Shown here: positions 58,970-64,000 of the stretch, in pieces
Position numbering within the stretch: the first letter of the stretch is position 1
Layout of the letters: each line of letters begins with the position of its first letter
Assembly: GCF_014873705.1 (NCBI RefSeq)
Contig: NZ_JADBDS010000005.1
Coordinates: forward strand, 496,001-560,000
Length of the DNA: 64,000 nt
DNA from: Mycobacterium sp. OAS707
Lineage (GTDB): Bacteria; Actinomycetota; Actinomycetes; Mycobacteriales; Mycobacteriaceae
Direction: 5' to 3'
Program-made: the position numbers and the translations under genes
The notes under the pieces: generated by a model
What the model was told of the DNA's origin: nothing
The model's input: only the letters and a program-made list of their open reading frames with translations
Databases searched by the model: none

Positions 58970-59490
58970 CCGGCCTGATGACGCGCTCCCCGCACGTCGT
59001 CGCTAGCGTCATCACCCATAGCGGTGCATCGGCATAGTCGCGTCCAATCCAAGCTGATCGACCGTACGTACTAGGCCGACGCAGCACGTTTGGGTTCAGC
59101 AGACAGGCGGCATGAGCAACGGTGAACAGGGTGATCGCGCTCGACGAAGGACGATTGCAGGCCCGGACGCAGTATCGAGGACGTCCTCGGAGAATGCGCC
59201 GAAGTGGCCTTCTTCCTATCGGACTTACGAGTCCGTGCTCACCCGAGCGATCTCGCTCGCCATGTCAGAAGCGCATCAAGCGTGACGCGTTCATGCTTAG
59301 ACGTTCGGCGACGGAGTTTCTGTCGTCATTGCGCTTCTCGACACGATCGCTTCCAAACAGCCTCTTCGGCATGCGCCTACCAGACACGTTATGTACGCGA
59401 ACCGGGCTGCACCATCGTTGGGGCCGCGCTGATGGATTTGCTGCCGTCAATCATGCGGCGGTTTTAGGGTGAGGTCGTGGTCGCGACGCT
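58970..59490. other. Gap with possible decayed reading frames
   Basis: About 520 bases with no intact gene. From about 59130 to 59300 protein-like pieces occur in two frames (for example EVAFFLSDLRVRAHPSDLAR, and in another frame PSSYRTYESVLTRAISLAMS followed by a stop). This may be a degraded gene. The promoter for the hydrolase operon should lie near its right end. Confidence 0.35.
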
Positions 59491-60414
59491 GTGTGGCCGG
59501 GTATGTGTTTCGAAACTACGGAGCCGGTTCGTCGGGGGGAGCAGCAGTTGACTAAGACGCCCATCACGCAGGGGCACTCGCCGTTTCGAGACGGACCCGC
59601 GGGCTGGACCCTATATGTATCGCGTAATCCGTCAGTTCGCCGTCTGGTCGTCTTCGTTCACGGGTTCAACGGCAAACCGGTCAAAACCTGGCTTAATTTT
59701 CCGGATGGCAGTAGATACAAGGGTTGGTGGCAGGAATCAGACCTCTTGTTCTTCGGATACAACTCGGTACGGGAAGGCATCGGTAACACCGCTAATCGCT
59801 TGCGTTCCCAAATCCCATATTTCTATCCAACGCCATACAGGCGCGCTCTGGTGGTCAACGGGAAGAACGTTCGAGAAGACGTCGATAGCGACTATGAGGA
59901 GCTAATCCTCGTCGGTCATTCGCAAGGCGGTGTGGTGGTACGCCGCGCACAGCTGGACGCAGCACAGGAATGGGACAGCTCGGGGCAAGCCGCGGATACC
60001 GTTCCGGTGTTGATGAGCAGACCAGCGAAACTGTTCAGTCCGGCCCTGTTTGGGTTCTTACCCTCTGGAAAGCTCGGCGCCGTAAAGGCCGCCGGCGGCC
60101 TTTGGCACTACGCAGAAATCATCCTCCACTCTTCGATCAGTTTTAATGAACTGCAGCCAGGGTCCCGGATCCTCGACGAAACCAGAAAACGGACGGAAGC
60201 ACTGGCCCCGCTGGACGGCTTTGAAGCCTTGAGGGCCCATATTGCCTTCGCTGAGCGCGAGGAAATCGTGGTTATCGAGCGATATGATACGGATCCGCCC
60301 TATGAGACCATCGAAAACACCAATCATATGTCGGTCTGTAAGCCTGTGGCCGGGGCATTCGAGCGCCCTTGGGACTTCGTTCAGCAACGCGAAAGCGCCA
60401 GGACGGTAAAATGA
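59491..60414 (+). CDS. Alpha/beta hydrolase, predicted effector-type
   Basis: This protein of up to 307 residues contains an alpha/beta-hydrolase (lipase-like) core: RRLVVFVHGFNGKPVKTWLN with the oxyanion-hole HG, the nucleophile elbow LVGHSQGG (Ser144) and the terminal His in NTNHMSVCKP (His279). That HxxxxKP ending is seen in serine hydrolases attached to NACHT- or caspase-like proteins and in SERAC1-type enzymes. There is no signal peptide. The start is unsure: GTG at 59491, ATG at 59503, or a TTG at 59548 with the best ribosome site (GGGGGAG). It is coupled to the next gene by ATGA. Confidence 0.78.
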   Translation: MWPGMCFETTEPVRRGEQQLTKTPITQGHSPFRDGPAGWTLYVSRNPSVRRLVVFVHGFNGKPVKTWLNFPDGSRYKGWWQESDLLFFGYNSVREGIGNTANRLRSQIPYFYPTPYRRALVVNGKNVREDVDSDYEELILVGHSQGGVVVRRAQLDAAQEWDSSGQAADTVPVLMSRPAKLFSPALFGFLPSGKLGAVKAAGGLWHYAEIILHSSISFNELQPGSRILDETRKRTEALAPLDGFEALRAHIAFAEREEIVVIERYDTDPPYETIENTNHMSVCKPVAGAFERPWDFVQQRESARTVK

Positions 60415-61529
60415 TGGATATACCCGGGTACCACACCGAAGTGCTTAAGGTCACCGAGATTGCGCCGGTCCTCGCTGAACTGTCCGATTACGCCGGAGAG
60501 GCCCTCGAACTTGCGGCAGCGTGGGTCTCTAGCAGTCTTGGACAGTTGAGACAGTCGGCACCGACCGCCACACAGCCGCTGCCAACCATCGAATCATCGC
60601 GAGCGGCCATCGCGTTATTGAAGCTCGCCGACGAACTGCGCTGGTATGCGGTCGGGGGGCGTTTCGGATATTACGATCTCGCCCGAGAACTCGAGATGCT
60701 CTCTGGCAATGGCGAATTCACCGCCAGCGGATGGATGGGTATTCTGATAAGTGACGTTCGCGAATTGCGACTGCAGGATGCGGTGTCCGACGCCGGCGAA
60801 TTCCAGAACGCTCTTGCCGCGCTGCGCGACGACCTTACGCCGTCGACATATGAGTCGATTCGGTTGGTAATCTGCGCTCCGGACATGGAGTGGCAGCGGC
60901 GCCTCTTGCAGCTCGAATCGATCCTGGAGCGCGTGGCATCCAGCATCTTCGACTTCCCCAATACCGTTGGGAATGGGCAGGATGAAGCACTAGACAACTC
61001 ATGGGGGTTGACGGGCAGTACTTGGATTGACGAGGAAAGCAACAGCGAGGCGGCAGATGCTGTGGAGAAACGTCTGAAGTCCATTCCGATGGAGCTGGCG
61101 TTCCTTGCGCTCGCTCAGTCATCTAGAAGTCGTGCTGCATCGCTGAAGAGCGCACGCGACCGGTTCGCTCACCGCGTAGACGATGTGTTGAAGCTGCAGA
61201 AGCTCGATGACTTCGACACGGAGTGGATAGCGCTTGAAGCAGGGCAACTCGATTTTCGCTCTATCCCGTCACCGCAAACTGACCTCTATGAGGCCGAGTC
61301 ACTCGACCCCGCCTTCCATGTGTCGATTTCATTGAGGTCAGGTCTCTGGGTCGTACGAATCAATTCCGCTGGAGCACATGGGCACTTACATCTCCGGGTG
61401 CAATTCGAAAGCGGTTATGTCGCTGAGGCACGAGGCCGGCTGGATCGAGATGACCAACTGAAGTTCCAGATCTCGACGCCGAATGCAGGCCGGCCTCGAG
61501 CGATCGGGGTCACACTGAGCGATCAGTGA
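60411..61529 (+). CDS. Conserved-looking unknown protein coupled to the hydrolase
   Basis: The ATG overlaps the hydrolase stop (ATGA). The 372-residue soluble product has a helical N-terminal domain (VLAELSDYAGEALELAAAWV, SSRAAIALLKLADELRWYAV), a middle coiled region (ESILERVASSIFDFPN) and a beta-rich C-terminal domain (DPAFHVSISLRSGLWVVRIN, HLHLRVQFESGYVAEARG). No enzymatic motif is recognised. The strict coupling suggests that it controls or targets the hydrolase. Its end overlaps the convergent CHAT gene by 20 bases. Confidence 0.7.
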   Translation: MMDIPGYHTEVLKVTEIAPVLAELSDYAGEALELAAAWVSSSLGQLRQSAPTATQPLPTIESSRAAIALLKLADELRWYAVGGRFGYYDLARELEMLSGNGEFTASGWMGILISDVRELRLQDAVSDAGEFQNALAALRDDLTPSTYESIRLVICAPDMEWQRRLLQLESILERVASSIFDFPNTVGNGQDEALDNSWGLTGSTWIDEESNSEAADAVEKRLKSIPMELAFLALAQSSRSRAASLKSARDRFAHRVDDVLKLQKLDDFDTEWIALEAGQLDFRSIPSPQTDLYEAESLDPAFHVSISLRSGLWVVRINSAGAHGHLHLRVQFESGYVAEARGRLDRDDQLKFQISTPNAGRPRAIGVTLSDQ

Positions 61530-63993
61530 AGTACCAGCAGTCAGACTTCGTCGGGGGCTCGGCGATACCGAACTTCGCATAGATCGACGCGACGGCCTGC
61601 GTGCTGAGGGCTGTCACTTGAGCTTGGCCAGTGTCGTTCCAGCCCTGCCATTGGTCACGCAGAATCGTCGAAACCACCTCCATCTGCCGAGTGTCCCAAC
61701 CGGTAAGTGCCCGCGCTAATCGCGCAGTGCAGCTAGAAGTCCCCAGCAATGCGACCAGGATATGTTCGGGCTCGATAACGCGGTCGTGATTTTGTGTAAC
61801 GATGTTCTGCACTGTGGCGATCAATTGCTCGACGTCTGTGTCGATACCAACCGACTGGGTCGGTATTCCGGATCGCGGCATCCCACGCGCTGAAGCAAGC
61901 GTTACCAGGCCGACGGTGATGGTGGTGGCCATGAGTATAAGGCGACGCCATTTTTTAGCTTCGTCGTACCATCCGTATCGCATCGCCTGCACCCACAGGT
62001 CCCACATCGCGACGGTTCGGCTGCCGCGTTTTGCGGCAACCGTTGCCGCATTGTCGATGAACTCTACGAAACCTGTTGCTACATAGGCCGATCTCGGCTT
62101 GTGGGCGATCAGTTGGCCATCCCCGGCGAACACACCCATCAGTGTATGCCCGGCCCAACGAGCCGGCGCACCGCGGCGACGGCCGTTGCGCCAATGGCCT
62201 AATTCTGTTAATTGCACACGGCGGAGCGCGCAATCCAATGGTTCCGATTCGATCGCCCGTATCAGCGATATCTCGAGTTCGGACGTGTCCACGATCGGGA
62301 ATACAGTCATAACGCTTCTCGTGCTGCCGGCCCATAACATGCTGGGGCCCAACGTTGTCCATTCCCCGTTCACCACGTTTTGCAGGTCGGCCGATCCGCA
62401 ACCGAATAGGAGTGCTTGCGTGGGAAGTACCGCGCCCTCGGCAAGAATCTGTTCGGCCCTGAGGTACCCGTCGACATCCGCGGCCGAGCTGACATGACCC
62501 ACCAAGAAGCCTGCGCCGCTATGACCATCGACCGTGCCGACGTGGCCAACATAGACGAAGGTCGACTCGGTATCGACACTCCGCAGCGCGTCGAGCAGCA
62601 GCGCTGCGTCTGGTCTGTCACGTGCCGTCAGCACACGGGCGGTCGACGGAAGGACGATCAAGATCTTCTCCGCATTATCGAGATCGCCGGTCGGGTTCAC
62701 CACTGCACATGCGACAGGTAGGGGTACATCGGATCTGATGCCGCGAGTGGTGACCTTGCTCAGCAATGCGACCGGCGGAGCGACGGCAATTCGTGCACGC
62801 TCACACAATCTGGTTTCACCACCTGGATGGTCCACGATGACGCTCGCCCAAGGGATCACGCCATATTTGGGAGCGGGCGCGATCGCCAACGACACGTCGT
62901 CATTGGGACTCGTCAACGCATCACGTAGTTCGACGGGCAGAAGGTCAGCCAGTCGGCGCGCAAGCTGTCGTTCCCGCAGCCGAGGTCCAAACAGAAGAGG
63001 ACTGTCAAGCATCCGGTCCACGTATGCTTCATCGGTCTCGTCGCTGCTGCGCAGAGGCAGTGCGCGGTGAAGTTCTTCGAGAAGTTCTTCTTCGCCGGAA
63101 GAGGAGCGGACGCCACCGACAACTGGCTTCCCTGGGCGCACCAGGGCCCAGTACATGTGATTTCCAGCATCCCACGTGCTCCACCACCAAGTGCCTGGCC
63201 CCAGCACGCGGGAAGCGGCATCTTCTAGTTCGTATGTCTGCGGTCGTGCCGCCCAGCGTTGCCAAAGGCTGCACTCTAGTCGGGAACTCCCGTTAACCCT
63301 CACATACGGCGCGGCTTCGCCGCGGCCATTGGTGTCTGTAACCACGGGATCTTGTTGCAGTCGGGCTGATTCGATGAGCTCTGCGAGCGTCTGCCAGTCC
63401 ATGCCATCCGCCGCGTCTCGCATGGCCTTGGTCAACACATTCGAAAATGTGGCCCACCAGAACTCCCGGTCCTCGCGATCAAACAATTCATGGCGCGCCT
63501 GGTTCAACGCGGTCAGCGCATTCACCCGACAGTCCAACGCGGTGCTCCGAAATTCTGGTAGGCCGGCGAGCCGATCAGCGACGCTGTCGAACGCCATCGC
63601 GCCCTCGACAGGCTGACCGAACGAAAAGAGATATCCGCATGTAGTAGTCGCCCTGTTCACGCACTCAGTGAGGGAAACACCAGCGCGAAACATTGGGTTG
63701 ACGAGTTCGTGTTTGAACATCTCCACCATGCATCGCATGCCTTCCAGGTCGAGCGGCCTGCGGTGATCCGCCAAGTCGAAGTCACCGCTCTGGCCGCTGA
63801 GCATCAGCGACTTACCCCCGAGTCGGTAGGTTCTGGTCAGCAGGAACACATAGCTGGCATAGTGATCTGCTAACGGGGGATTTAGTGCTTCGCAGGATTG
63901 TGCAGCCAAGCGAAAGAGCCGAAGCGTGCGAAACAAGTGGTCAGGACCGATGCGTTCAGGTACAGCCCGGCTGATCGCACCTGGCAGCGCCAT
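61510..63993 (-). CDS. CHAT-domain caspase-like protease with membrane helix and ClpN-like tail
   Basis: The protein is 827 residues from the first ATG; the frame may extend past the right edge. The N-terminal 250 residues are helical. The CHAT domain (about 360-640) has the catalytic dyad His484 (TFVYVGHVGTVDG) and Cys532 (TQALLFGCGSADLQN), with RVQLTELGHWRNG near its end. A membrane helix (about 684-702, ILMATTITVGLVTLA) follows. A ClpN/Clp-repeat-like segment comes after it (about 723-790: EPEHILVALLGTSSCTARLA). CHAT proteases can act in bacterial defence-type cell killing. The membrane and ClpN parts are unusual additions. Confidence 0.8.
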   Translation of the reverse strand: MALPGAISRAVPERIGPDHLFRTLRLFRLAAQSCEALNPPLADHYASYVFLLTRTYRLGGKSLMLSGQSGDFDLADHRRPLDLEGMRCMVEMFKHELVNPMFRAGVSLTECVNRATTTCGYLFSFGQPVEGAMAFDSVADRLAGLPEFRSTALDCRVNALTALNQARHELFDREDREFWWATFSNVLTKAMRDAADGMDWQTLAELIESARLQQDPVVTDTNGRGEAAPYVRVNGSSRLECSLWQRWAARPQTYELEDAASRVLGPGTWWWSTWDAGNHMYWALVRPGKPVVGGVRSSSGEEELLEELHRALPLRSSDETDEAYVDRMLDSPLLFGPRLRERQLARRLADLLPVELRDALTSPNDDVSLAIAPAPKYGVIPWASVIVDHPGGETRLCERARIAVAPPVALLSKVTTRGIRSDVPLPVACAVVNPTGDLDNAEKILIVLPSTARVLTARDRPDAALLLDALRSVDTESTFVYVGHVGTVDGHSGAGFLVGHVSSAADVDGYLRAEQILAEGAVLPTQALLFGCGSADLQNVVNGEWTTLGPSMLWAGSTRSVMTVFPIVDTSELEISLIRAIESEPLDCALRRVQLTELGHWRNGRRRGAPARWAGHTLMGVFAGDGQLIAHKPRSAYVATGFVEFIDNAATVAAKRGSRTVAMWDLWVQAMRYGWYDEAKKWRRLILMATTITVGLVTLASARGMPRSGIPTQSVGIDTDVEQLIATVQNIVTQNHDRVIEPEHILVALLGTSSCTARLARALTGWDTRQMEVVSTILRDQWQGWNDTGQAQVTALSTQAVASIYAKFGIAEPPTKSDCWYFTDRSV

Positions 63994-64000
63994 CGTTGCG

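Noticed and set aside
1..64000. CRISPR array, tRNA or rRNA genes
   Set aside because: No regularly spaced direct repeats, tRNA-like cloverleaf or rRNA sequence was noticed by eye; tRNAscan and CRISPR searches were not possible here.

Overview
The window looks like a GC-rich mycobacterial (Mycobacterium/Mycolicibacterium) replicon. Supporting signs are WhiB, LpqN/LpqT-like and DUF732 secreted proteins, a PGRS-type pseudogene, ESX (type VII secretion) genes and many ATGA/GTGA gene overlaps. Decayed genes and mobile-element traces are frequent. The mix of a conjugation-type type IV secretion (T4SS) operon with an ESX ATPase gene resembles the T4SS/T7SS conjugative plasmids of mycobacteria, so this may be a large plasmid or an integrated island; that is inference. 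All calls come from reading the sequence and translations; no database search was run.

Layout. (1) 1-7.1 kb, + strand: a tightly overlapping operon for a heptose-containing glycan: a GT2 glycosyltransferase fused to a GmhB-like phosphatase, two GT9 heptosyltransferase-like enzymes, GmhA, HldE, a short SDR and a UDP-sugar dehydrogenase. (2) 7.1-16.5 kb: accessory DNA with a hydroxyacid dehydrogenase, a dying Tn7-like element (TnsA remnant plus two end-type repeats), a perfect 39-bp palindrome between two small ORFs, a pentapeptide-repeat membrane protein, DUF5995, an IS110 insertion, a truncated VOC/glyoxalase pseudogene and two paralogous small secreted proteins. (3) 16.5-29.2 kb: a sigma-region-4-like regulator, small membrane and secreted proteins, an FHA-HTH regulator divergent from a WhiB gene, a lipoprotein/membrane operon containing a 39-codon sORF, a SIMPL pseudogene, an SseB-like gene and an orphan Imm63-type immunity gene. 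(4) 29.2-37.3 kb, - strand: an ESX-associated block running membrane protein, EspK-like, two tiny coupled ORFs, EspI/MinD-like ATPase, DUF7373-type lipoprotein, then a Ser/Thr kinase with a periplasmic-binding-protein sensor domain. (5) 37.5-48.3 kb: a CPBP protease, a second Ser/Thr kinase with an HHD catalytic loop, four small DUF732-like secreted proteins, lipoproteins, a frameshifted PGRS pseudogene and DUF1345. (6) 48.3-58.3 kb, - strand: a compact conjugation operon (VirB8/TcpC-like, pilin-like, VirB3-like, VirB4-like, VirB6/TrbL-like proteins) ending in eccA, followed upstream by a Doc-type toxin/antitoxin pair with a palindromic operator. (7) 59.5-64 kb: an alpha/beta hydrolase, a coupled unknown gene and, convergent to them, a CHAT caspase-like protease with a membrane segment and a ClpN-like tail.

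How the genes may work together: the first operon would make and transfer heptose units onto a surface glycan. The conjugation operon plus the EspI/EspK block suggest a transfer/secretion apparatus spanning the mycobacterial envelope, with the Doc module stabilising the replicon. The hydrolase/unknown/CHAT trio at the right edge is the best candidate for an undescribed system, possibly defensive. No rRNA, tRNA, CRISPR array or replication origin was recognised.
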